DNA of 64,000 bases, taken from positions 360,368,257 through 360,432,256 of the forward strand of contig CM061142.1 in NCBI GenBank assembly GCA_030789695.1, in the 5' to 3' direction. The DNA is from Scilla litardierei. Its lineage: Eukaryota; Streptophyta; Magnoliopsida; Asparagales; Asparagaceae. Shown here piece by piece: positions 42,943 to 53,062 of the stretch. Each line of letters starts with the position of its first letter. Positions within the stretch are counted from its first letter, which is position 1. The notes beneath the pieces are model-generated. The model ran no database searches, was not told where the DNA came from, and worked only from the letters and a program-made list of their open reading frames with translations. Position numbers and translations under genes: made by a program.

Positions 42943-45934
42943 TGTAACGGCCTGTTTCTATCGTACCTTCTTCGTGCACGTGCTTTTGATCGTGCACGTG
43001 TTTATTTTAGACTTTATTTGTTTTTGAACGTTTTTGTGTGATATGTCATCGTGATCGTCTCTGAAAGTATTAGATTGCGAAACGACTTTGGAACGACATA
43101 TCTCGAGTCGTTCTTCCGCGATACTAACTTATTTGACGTGACGTCGCGACTTTCTGTTTTGACGTGAGACGTTTCTATTTTTAGTTTCGTCCCTCGACGT
43201 CGAAATTTAGATCCGTCTTCTCCACTATCTTTCTTTAGTCATCTAGAACACCCCATAATTATTTTAAAATTTTTGGACTTAATTTAACCTATTTTCCATT
43301 TTTTGGAAGTTTTAAATAATTTTAAAACCTATTTTTATAAAAGTTTTAATTACAATAAAATTACTATATTATAATAATGTATTAAGGAATTTTTTGGCAA
43401 AATTTTAGAATTTTTGGCCGCACCCATTTTGCGTGAGGGAGAGGAGAGTATTTTTAACTAAATTAATTATTTTTTAAATTATTTTAATAAAGTTTTTCCG
43501 AACCCAAACCCTAAACCTAACTCTAACCTATTTAAGTTAGCCCTAGGCAAAGTTTTTTCGTCATCACTCAAAACCCTAGCCGCCGTTTCCTCTTCCAAGC
43601 TTCGTCGCAACGTTGCGACGATCGCAACGTGCACGACCGGAGCTCTCCCCCGCATTTCCCAGCGCACGACCGGAGCAAGCCCCCGCATCGCCGCTTGCAG
43701 CGCCCGCTGCATCGCCCCCCCTGCTGTCGCCCGCTCCGACCGAGAGCACCGCTCGGTCAGACCGAGCGCCCGCTCCGCACCCCGCTTCGTTGCCACCGCT
43801 CCGCACCCGCTAGCGCCTGACCGAAGCCGCTCCCCGCTCCGACCGAGAGAACAGCCCGCGCTGCTCCGCTTCGTTGCAAGCTGCAACGTTGCAGCTTGGC
43901 CGCCCGCTGCGACCGACGGGATCTGTCGGTCTGACCGACAGAAACCCTCGCACCGCCGCTGCAACCGAGCCCCCCCGCATCGCCAGTGCACGACCGAGAG
44001 CCCCTCTCAGTCTAACCGAGAGGAACCCCCGCACCGACCAAGTCCGACCGACCGAACTTCGTCGCAACATCATTTCTCCCACACCAACTTCTGTGGTGGG
44101 CCCCCCAAGTGCTCCTGAGGTGTTGTGGGCCCCCTTGGACCCCTAGCACTGCTGTGGGCCCCACTTGGACGTGCCACTTCGCGGATTTGCCGTCTACGAC
44201 GTTGCGACACGTCGTAGGCCTTCGTCGCAAGTTCAGACTTTTGGAGAATCGTGCGAGGACCAGATCTGAAGCTGAGGAGCTCTCCGATCAGACTCGACAT
44301 CCATTCTACGGCAAACTCCGGTTCAGGTTGGTTCCCCGAAACTCGTAGAAACCCCCACAATAGCTGACTGGACCCTAAACTAAAAACCGTCAACTTGAAC
44401 TAAATTTACTTTTCAGCTCCTGTAAAATGTTGTACGAACATAGAAAATCGACGAACGGACTAATTTGACTGTGCACATAGGATAGATCGTCGATTAGGCT
44501 GAAACATCAAAAAAAGTGACTTTTGACGAATAGGATAGTCCCGAAAACCTAGAAACGAACCCTAATAGGATTTGATGAATTTGAGACCTGACATCGTCGC
44601 CGTGGCGATATTTCAGAAGGACTTCTGCGGACGAGACGCTTAGACGAGACGCTTGGACGAGACGCTTCGAGAGGACGACGCACTCGCCGTTTCAGGCAAG
44701 TGTACCCACTTGCGTTTTTGACCGTGCTTTGGTCTTAGGTTGCTAGAACTGTTAGACTGTGAATGTATAGAGCCGGACGTGAAATGATAGCGTCCGGGAC
44801 GACTCCTGACGGCTCAGACTTGACGACGAAGTCTGAGCCTGACAACAACAAATTTTGATGATGTAGGGCTATCATGTGTGTGCGTTTGTGTGGACACCCT
44901 AGAATAACCATTCCTGTCGTGTCACGTCACGTCCCGTCTTGCACAGCCCGCTGGGCAATAGGGCACTCACCGAGTGATCCCTTGTACTGATTCACAGCCT
45001 GCGGGCAATAGGGCACTCTCCAAGTTGAGAGAGTGATCCCTTGTACTGATACACAGCCCGAGGGCAATAGGGCACTCTCCAAGTGGAGAGAGTGATCCCT
45101 TGTACGGATTCTCAGCCTGCGGGCAATAGGGCACTCGCCAAGCTAGAGCGAGTGATCCCTTGTACTGGTGTCATGTCTTGTCTTGTCTTGGGGTTTGGGG
45201 TTGGGTTGAGCGTGCGCACGGCAAGAGGGTCTGATCCCCCTCGAACCGTAAGGTGTGAACCCTTTCGTGTCACACTTGTCTTGTCCTGCCTTGTTTCCGT
45301 CACGTCCCGTCTTGTCTTGACACCTGTAGGTTAGTCCCGTAGTTGGTAGCACACGCTACGACTACTACTTGTCCCGTTTTACTTTCCTGCTACGTTACTT
45401 CTCTTGTACTTGTTGTAACCTCAGCATGCTAATCAACCAGTAAACCGTTGTTTAAAGTTCGGTGCACTTGCAGTAAAGTCTAACCCTTCTTGTAGACTTT
45501 ACCTGACGTACAGTTCCTTTTTCTTGGGTGCTGTACGTCAGGTGTTCAGCCAGAGATCGTGGACAAGGCAGACTCGCTGGAGTACGTGGAGCCGAGGACG
45601 TCGTCATCAGAGTACGTACCTGACAAGGACCAGACCTTGAGGTCTTTTAGTCGCCACTTACAGAGGTTATTACTTCCAGCTTTCTTTTAGATAGTCTGTT
45701 GCCATGCTTAGGCTTCTTTCAGACTTTGTACTTGTTGGATATTATATCTCTAAATTAATGAATGCAATATCTTTTCCGTACTTTTGTTGTTTCGAACTAT
45801 AAAAATGCAAGAACCTGAAAATCTTTTAAAATGGTACCTCTACAGACGCTTATTGGGTCCGAGCTTCTCAGCTCTGGCCTAAGCGGGCCTCGTCACGTTT
45901 CGCTTCCGTCCATTTTGGGAAGCGGGGCGTGATA
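42943..45934 (+). repeat. LARD3 3' LTR (2992 bp)
   Basis: It is nearly identical to the 5' LTR. Its extra 13 bases come from a third copy of the unit GACGAGACGCTTG near 44628-44665 (two copies in the 5' LTR near 38372-38398). The final TGACA is TGATA. One palindrome (near 44004-44022) has lost pairing through two G-to-A changes. Confidence 0.9.
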
Positions 45935-46323
45935 ATCAACGAGGTTACCATGAAGAGATTGCTCATCGACGCGGGGAGTTTGTGTGATGTGCTTTTCTTC
46001 ACTACATTGGAGAGAATGAGTCTGTCTTCAACGGAGTTGATGCCCAGTCTGGGACCTCTTGTAGGCTTCACTGGGCATTCTGCCTTAGTTGCAGGCATCA
46101 TTACCCTATCGGTGACCATTGGTACGTATCCATGACAGGTCACTCGCCTGTCCAACTTTATAGTGGTGAAGATCAACTCAGTGTACAACGAAATCATCGA
46201 CAGACCACTGCTCAATGCTATAGAAGCGGTGGTCTTAATCTTCCATCAAATGATCAAATTCCAAACTCCTGAGGGAGTTGGAAGGCGAGAAGGAATTAGA
46301 AGCAAGCTCGATCGTGTTACTTT
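45935..46323 (+). pseudogene. F protease, C-terminal part
   Basis: It continues the frame broken at 36684: VTMKRLLIDAGSLCDVLFF carries a gypsy aspartic protease motif in which the usual D-S/G-G/S triad reads DAGS. A stop occurs at about 46134, and the sequence beyond it is a recognisable but broken linker (IIDRPLLNAIEAV) toward reverse transcriptase. Confidence 0.75.
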
Positions 46324-47257
46324 TTATCCACTGCTTTGAGAAGGGTGGGGCAGACAGAACCAGTCGATACCAAGGGCAAGGATCAACGACCCGCAACAGT
46401 CGAAGAGACAGAGAACATCCAGATCTATAAAGAAGAAGGAAAGACCATCTCCATCGGGTCGATGCTCCCCTTCGACCTAAGTGAGCAATTGATCGCTCTT
46501 TTGAGAGAACATGCTGATATTTTCGCCTGGTCCCCGAGGGATATTCCCAGCATCGACCCCCTGGTAATATGCCAGATGGAAGTTGACTCAACTTCCAAAC
46601 CCATGAAACAGAAGAAGAGGAACATGACAGAGGAAGAGATGAAGGCCGCAATCGAGGAAGTGGATCGACTTCTCGAGGCGGGCTTCATTCGAGAGGTCAA
46701 ATACCCAGAATGGCTCTCGAATGTCGTGATGGTGAAAAAGGCAAACGACAAATGTCGGATGTGCGTCGACTTCACTGATCTCAACAAAGACTGTCTGAAA
46801 GATAGCTACCCCTTGTCCCGGATCGACCATATAGTCGACAATGCCTCGGGCTATGAACTCTTAAGCTTCATGGACGCTTTTTCAGGCTACAACCAAATCC
46901 AAATGGCCCCGAAAGACGAAGAAAAGACTTCTTTCATCACGGATCGAGGTAATTTCTGTTATACCAAAATACTAATTGGTTTAAAGAATGCAGGAGCTAC
47001 ATACCAACGTATGATGAACGGAGTCTTTGAGGCTTAAATCGGGCAAAACTTGGAGGTCTACGTTGATGACATGTTGGTCAAGTCAAAGAAATCAGTGGAT
47101 CACATTGCAGATCTCCGAGAGACATTTGCACAAGTACGATGCTTTAACCTTCGGCTGAACCCACCAAGTGTACCTTTGGGGTTCGATCGGGATAGTTCAT
47201 CGGTTTCATACTGACAAATCGAGGAATTGAGGATAACCCAGAAAAAATCGCGACAAT
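46324..47257 (+). pseudogene. F reverse transcriptase, broken
   Basis: The open frame 46336-47037 contains the N-terminal half of gypsy RT, with the landmarks WLSNVVMVKK, MCVDFTDLNKDC and FMDAFSGYNQI (first catalytic Asp). A TAA stop at 47035-47037 comes eight codons before the catalytic YVDDMLVKS at about 47056-47082, which is in frame. A frameshift follows near 47165. It copied RNA to cDNA when intact. Confidence 0.88.
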
Positions 47258-47900
47258 CGTGGCGACGAAGGAGCCCTCAACCATCAGAGAACTTCAAAGA
47301 CTGAGTGGAAGAATAGCGGCTTTAGGCCGATTCTTGTCCAAGTCGGTCAAGAGATCTATGCCATTCTTCAAAGTACTGAGAAAGGCGATAGCATCCACCG
47401 TGAATGGCAAGAAGGTCGTCGAGTGGGACGCAGATTGCAAGAAAGCTGTCTTCAAACTAAAAGAGTACCCCGCAGCCCCCCCGCTCCTGACCAAGACAGA
47501 TAAGGATGACCAACTCATTATTTATTTGGCAGCTACCATGGAAGCCCTTTGGCACTTATCAAGGAAGACTCGAGAGTGCAACGACCTATCTACTACGTCA
47601 GCCAAGTCCTCCAAGGTGTAGAGATAAATTACTCGAGGATAGAAAAGAAGGCATTTGCATTGATCCAATCCATAAGAAGGCTACGACCATAGTTCCAAGC
47701 GCACACCATCTTAGTCCTCACTGACACTTCCTTAGAGCAAACTATGAAGAAGCTGGATCTGTCGGGGAGAATGACGAAGTGGGGAGTCAAGCTGAGTGAA
47801 TTCGACATCTAGTATAAGCCAATGACTGCCATCAAAGGGCAAGACCTAGCCGAATTCATCGTCAAACTCACTTATGACGACAATCCTCCAGAAGAGGTAC
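47258..47900 (+). pseudogene. F RNase H and connection domain, broken
   Basis: The frame 47259-47621 holds the connection segment (ELQRLSGRIAALGRFLSKS, DQLIIYLAATMEAL). After a frameshift near 47560 the RNase H continues with PIYYVSQVL, LTDTSLEQ and TKWGVKLSEFDI in other frames, ending in KGQDLAEFIVKL. Several stops are present. Confidence 0.75.
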
Positions 47901-47989
47901 ATGTTGCTAACATATGACCCAATGCTTCCTTTTATCTCTTGACAGATCTCAATCCACCGACTGATAAAATTGAGGAAGAGTGAACGTGG

Positions 47990-48541
47990 ATCATGCAAGC
48001 AGACGGTTCTGCCACTAAAACCAAAAGCGGGGCTGGAATAATTATCCAAACATCATCAGGCAACATATTCGAGTATGCTCTTTGCTTCGATTTCCAAATC
48101 ACAAATAATGGAGCGGAGTATGAAGCTGCCATTAACGGGCTCTGTTTAGCTCGGGCACTAGGAGCAACAGTGGTTCAGATGCTCAGCGACGACTCGAATC
48201 TAATTTTCCACCAATTGAATGAAGGTTTCGAGGCCCGTGAGGACACAATGCAAAGCTACATGCAGATTGCTAAAGAGGAGCTTCCCAAGTTCAGACAGGT
48301 GGAGAGCCACCATATACCAAGGTTAAAGAATCACCGAGCTGACGCCCTTTCGAAGCTCATGTCATCCTCACTAGCAGGACTCGATCGAACTGTGTACGTA
48401 CAACATCTGCCACACCCCAGTGCGCTTGAGCAGGAATTGCTAAGCATTGACCAAGGGGTCACATGGATGGATCCTATAATCCATTATCTAAACATGGGGG
48501 ATAAGCCGACCGACCTGGTAGAGGAGCAAAAACTAGAATGA
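47990..48541 (+). pseudogene. F second RNase H-like domain (aRH, Tat-specific)
   Basis: The frame at 47993-48541 contains ADGSATKTKSGAGIII, ITNNGAEYEAAINGLCLARA, LSDDSNLI and KNHRADALSKLMSS. These are the D-E-D-D landmarks of the extra archaeal-type RNase H that Tat elements carry between RNase H and integrase. It is uninterrupted, unlike its neighbours, but ends in a TGA at 48539-48541 before integrase. Confidence 0.82.
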
Positions 48542-49706
48542 AAGGCGTACCAATTTGTTTTACTGGACGGATCATTGTTAAAAGACGATGGACTGGGTAC
48601 GATGTCTTTCCTTACCTTAAATGTCTAAACCAGTAGGAAGCACTTTATGTGATCCAGGAAATCCACGAGGGGGATTGGGGGACCCAGTGGAGGAAAAGCT
48701 ATAACCTTGAAAGCCCTAAGACAACGTTACTTCTAGCTAACCATGTTCAAGGAAGCAATTGAGTATGTGCAGAAGTGACCAACTTGCTAGAAGTTCTCTA
48801 GAATCAACTCAGCCCCTCCAACTGATCTGATCCCAATCATCAGTTCAGTGCCCTTTGCTAAGTGGGGATTGGACATCATAGGTCCGTTCAAGCAAGCAAG
48901 AGGACAATGAAAATTCCTGATCGTGTCTATCGACTACTTCACTAAGTGGATCGAGGCAGAACCTTGGCCCGAATTACATGGAAGGAGGTCAGAAGCTTCG
49001 TATGAAAATTTGTTGTCTGTCGGTTTGGCATCCCTCAGTACATTGTGATAGACAATGGGATGCAATTCGACAGTACTGGATTCAGGGATTTCTGCTCCGA
49101 GCTGAAGATCAAATTACATTTCTCTTCTGTCGCACGTCCCCATCCAACGGGCTAGCAGAGGCAGCTAATAAATGCATCCTCGGATCCTTGCAGAATAGGA
49201 TATCCAGGCTCGAGGGAACATGGCCAAAAGAAATCCCAGGAGTATTATGGTCGTACAGAACGACCCATAAAACCTCAACAAGTGAAACACCATTCATGCT
49301 TGCCTATGGTTGTGAAGCTATTGTCCCAACAAAGGTTAATGAGCGACCGCTTTGACTCCAATACTACGATGAGGAGAGAAACTTAGCGGGACTCAAGATC
49401 AACCTACAGTTGATCGATGAGGTTCGCGAACGAGCCCCGACGACCCTCATTGAACAAAAGGAGCACATGGCTTGATATTTCAACTCTAAAGTACGAGGGT
49501 GTAGTTTCTGTATAGGCGACCTGGTGTTACGAAAGGCTGCCTCACTCCTGAGATCCTCAAACAAGGAAAACTTGCTGCAAAATAGGATGGCCCCTATAAG
49601 TTGATCGATGTTCTCGGCCCAGCCACCTATCGGCTCTCTACACTTGATGACATGGAGCTCCCCCATCCTTGGAATGCTGAGCATGTGTGGAAGTACTATC
49701 AATGAT
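48541..49706 (+). pseudogene. F integrase, broken
   Basis: The catalytic landmarks are visible but spread over frames: WGLDIIGPF (about 48865), IDNGMQFDS (about 49049) and the NGLAEAANK Glu (about 49150). YFTKWIEAEPW and ATYRLSTLDD (C-terminal domain) also match. There are many stops, and the zinc-binding part at 48600-48800 is poorly preserved. The frame 48978-49355 covers part of the core after a shift. Confidence 0.8.
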
Positions 49707-49836
49707 TGTACCATCAATAGGAGATACATTGGATGATCAAAACTTACCTTTGTTTTTTAACTTTATGCCAACTTATGATAAATACAAAGTCGACCATTTC
49801 TCCTACATATTTAATTTCTTAAAATCATCGTCAGCC

Positions 49837-50300
49837 GTAAGTTGAGGGGCCACCCCTCGCCACTGAATGATCCTTGACTGTCATTGTCTGTAATTCAAAG
49901 GGGCATCGTCCCTCGATGCAAAATGACCCTCGTTGTCAGCCGTAAGCCCAGGGGCCACCCGTCGCCACTAAACAACCAGCGACCGTCGTTGACCATAAGT
50001 CGAAGGGGCCTCGCCCCCTGCCACCAAACGGCCCTCGTCGTCAGCCATAAGTCGAGGGACCACCTCTCGCCATTGAATGACCCTCGACTAGTGTCGCATG
50101 TAAATCGTAGGGGCCTCTCTACCGAATGACCCTCATCATCAACCGTACACCGAGGGACCACCCCTCACCACTGAACGACCTTCGGCCGTCATCGGCCGCA
50201 AGTCGTAGGGGCCTCGCCCCTTGGTATTGAACGACCCTCGTCGTAGCAGTAAGCCGAAGGATCAACCTTCGCCACTGAACAACCCATCGACAACATGCCC
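49837..50300 (+). repeat. F tandem repeat of about 52 bp, nine units with hairpins
   Basis: Units begin with gtaag-like words near 49837, 49890, 49942, 49994, 50047, 50100, 50145, 50198 and 50249. Each has a short inverted repeat whose arms vary together, such as GAGGGG/CCCCTC, AGGGG/CCCCT and CGAAGG/CCTTCG. Units tend to alternate between a CCACC-loop type and a CCTCG-loop type. Tandem repeats downstream of pol are known in Tat elements and can seed satellites. Frames here (49884-50129 and others) are repeat artefacts. Confidence 0.8.
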
Positions 50301-50515
50301 CCATGGTCCATGATCTAAAGATTATATTTATCGGGTGAATATGCCTGATGTATCAACGGCCCAACTTACAATCAATTTTTGAAAAATTGAACTTGAGTCG
50401 TTGAGGGACCTTACACACACATACGCTCAAATGAAGCTTGAAGATAAAAGAAAACTCAAAAGTTCTTTTTATTCATTTCAAAACGGTTACATGAAACCTG
50501 AGTCAAAATTCTACC
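50301..50515 (+). other. Spacer between the F tandem repeats and the antisense gene
   Basis: I see no gene, only AT-rich sequence with no strong repeat. It probably includes the 3' end of the antisense transcript. Confidence 0.5.
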
Positions 50516-52860
50516 AGCTTAAGAGGAGGGAGCACTCTTCGGTATAAAGACATTCTCGAATGCTTTCATTGCCTTTGTAAACCTCTCCGTATGCTCCTCT
50601 TTATGAATCTCGGATGCCCTCTCTGACTAGGCAGCTTTGGCACGAAGCACAGCTACCTCCACTTTGTATGCCTCTGCTGACTTCTCTGAGTCGGTAGCCT
50701 TGGTTCGAAGCTCAATTATTTCCCTCTTCGAGGTTTCGAGGTCTGCCTAGAGCTGGGACCTCTCCCTCCCGCATTGAACCTCAGCCGATTTTCTGAGGTT
50801 GAACATGGACGAGTGGATATTCTTGGCCTCCGAGGCGGCCCACTCGGCCTCAGCCTTGGTCACAAGCGCTCTCCCCAAGTCCTCTTCCATCTTCCTCATC
50901 TGGGCTTCGAGCTCGGAGGCCTTGCGCTCAGCAGTCTCCACCCGTCGCCCTCCCTCAATTATATCGACGGCCTGGCAGCGCAATATGGCGAAAAAGATAG
51001 ACATATGTGAAAAGTGCAGATTAAGAATAGCCAAACTACAAGTCGAGAGACAAATGGCAAACAACTTACCAGGTATCCACATCCCAAGAAGAAGTTGGCC
51101 ACCCTTTCAATGTCCAACCCTTGAAGGAGATCCAAATCCCGAGGGATAATGGAGTTCTCCACCAGTCGAGCAGTCGTCCCAAAGTCCGACAGGGCCGACT
51201 CTTCATTCTCGACGATAAATCGAGGCTGATGAGGTTCACCTGGAACAGGTCCGGAGGAATGAGATGAGAGCTGATTTAGCAACAGAACTCGATCGAACTC
51301 CGAGGGGATCGGGCCGACCAAGGGCGCAGGTGGGTCGATACTGCCCATGGCCACTTATCCAGAGGAGGAGACACAGGGGTCTCAATCGTCCACCGATGAT
51401 CGAGGGGTGCCACTTCCCGACCTTTTGCCATGGGTGAAAGCGGATGGTTCGTTTCCTCGACCCGCCTTCTTTTTTCCAAGTCCTCCCCTTCATAGGAGGA
51501 TGGACCCTGTTTCTTGATGACAATTTTGGTAGGATCAAGAGTTGCAACATCGTAAACATCCATCACCATCGAAGGCTCCTGAAACAATGATGGATGCAAT
51601 GGGCAGGACAGAGCAAGCAATAGCTTGACTGGGGGGCCTCCCTCGATGAGGCACGGGAGGATGACCTCGAGGTCCGCCTGACCTCGCCTCCCTCGAAGGA
51701 AGAACTCTGACTGAGTGGAAGGGGAGATTGAACACTCGATCCCTAAGTGCTTTTCTTCTTCCTACGTTGTTCTCTCCAGATTTGACCTAGTTCAGGGTCC
51801 ACCGTAAGCTCCGCTAGTTATATCTGTAAACAACGAATATAATTATCGTAAGTGGTTGCGATAAAGACACAGAAGCAGTATGTATTACCCAGATTCCACA
51901 AAATGGTCTTCACTCGATGGCCATCCAACAAATACGAAGTCGACCTCTCTCACATCGGTCTACTCAGAAGGAGTTTAGTCGCTCGACCTCTCCCGACGTT
52001 AACCTGGCCTCGACCTCTTCTAGTGCTAAACTGGACTCTTCAGCATGGTCAGGGCTTGGAGAACTCCAACCATTAAGCATCGGTCCTAGGTCGGGAAGAA
52101 CAGCAAACACGAAAGTGTCTTCCTAACTAGGGTCGAGAGCGGGAGATCGTATATGAGCCTCTTCACCGGGTGAGCGACGATGTGATACCACACATTACGA
52201 AGGTCAACTATTATCCGGAAGAAATACTTAAACAGCCAAATGGATGGTTGAACCCCACAATGCTCACAAAGCACGATGAAACAGACCAGAGGAGGAATGG
52301 CCTGGGTGCAAGTTGACAGAGAGAAAGCCCCAAAGAGCATATGATCTCTATGACAAAGGGGTGAAGAGGAAAGTGAAGCCCAAGACAAAAAGATTTTGGG
52401 AACACTCCAACCTCTCTCCTCCGATGAAAGAAAACTCTATCGTCAAATCCTGGTAACCTAACCCTATAAGGGGGACAGGGGCAACCCGACCAAACCTCAG
52501 CAACCAGATCATGGGAGAACTCTGGCACCTTCTCCAGAATCACTTGGGGACCTCTGAGTTTGGATCACTCCAACGAATGGGAGGCGCTGGTTCTATGCAA
52601 ACCCCTTTCCCCTTACCAGGAACATCATCGCGTTGAGGAGGTCGAAGGTGCAACACGAGCTCTTCATAGGATGGATCCTGTATCCTTACCAGTGGAAACA
52701 TGCCCATATAGATTTTAATAGGAATCAAGATCAGTTAGGGAAGATACCTTATCAAGATCCGACAAACTTCAAAGGAAGCAATGAAGGAGTCGAGCTTTCA
52801 AAAAGAAAGAGAAGGCGGAGCAAGAAAGTCTTTTTCTTCTTACCCCATTCTTTTATACAG
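50516..52860 (-). pseudogene. F antisense gene (aORF), PF04195-type, broken
   Basis: Read leftward from near the 3' LTR, it begins with TATA box TATAAAAG at 52857-52850. The conserved core is at about 52211-52543: VRLPGFDDRVFF, then GLHFPLHPFVIEIICSLGLSLCQLAP, the signature of the 'putative gypsy type transposon' family (PF04195). A frameshift near 52290 moves the frame to 52086-52388 (PSIWLFKYFFRII). Later parts include VDPELGQIW (about 51800), a segment at 51354-51071 and a C-terminal coiled coil (ETAERKASELEAQMRKMEEDL, about 50960-50750, continuing past a stop to about 50516). Antisense ORFs at this place are known in Tat elements, but their function is not established. The element H carries a second copy. 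Confidence 0.72.
50972..51069 (-). other. Predicted intron in the F antisense gene
   Basis: The minus strand shows CTG|GTAAGTTG at 51069 and TGCGCTGCCAG|G ending at 50972 (98 nt), with T-rich sequence between. The exon before it (PRDLDLLQGLDIERVANFF) and the coiled coil after it align with H, where an intron-like gap (60476-60545) falls at the same residue. Confidence 0.6.
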
Positions 52861-53050
52861 AGGAGCCCAACAAACAGGTGACCGATGAGAGACATGTGTC
52901 TGAGCCCAACCTCAAGAAACGATGAGAATTGATTTAGAAACGAAAGGTTTTTGGCGACATAAATCAAATCAACCATTTCGAAGACCGTGCACATTTAAGG
53001 AGGATACACATCATGCGGTCTCAATCAGCACTGTTTCCTGAGACATGAAT

Positions 53051-53062
53051 GATTGGGGCCAT
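53051..53062 (+). other. F polypurine tract
   Basis: GATTGGGGCCAT directly precedes the 3' LTR. H has the equivalent GGGGGGCCAT before its 3' LTR on the minus strand. Confidence 0.7.

Larger units (their letters stand above)
36685..45934 (+). mobile_element. LARD3: non-autonomous LTR retrotransposon inserted in F protease
   Basis: This is a 9250-bp element with a 5' LTR (36685-39663), a non-coding interior and a 3' LTR (42943-45934). The target duplication ATCAA is exact (36680-36684 and 45935-45939). The leader GGTTTTAGTGGTGGCCCATG and PPT AAGGTGGGTAGAA are shared with LARD1 and LARD2, but the LTR sequence is largely its own. The two LTRs are nearly identical, with mainly C/T and G/A changes. 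No gag or pol is present. Confidence 0.9.

Noticed and set aside
49884..50304. Frames of 60-90 codons in the F tandem repeats
   Set aside because: Their periodic translations follow the 52-bp repeat; no start context or family is evident.
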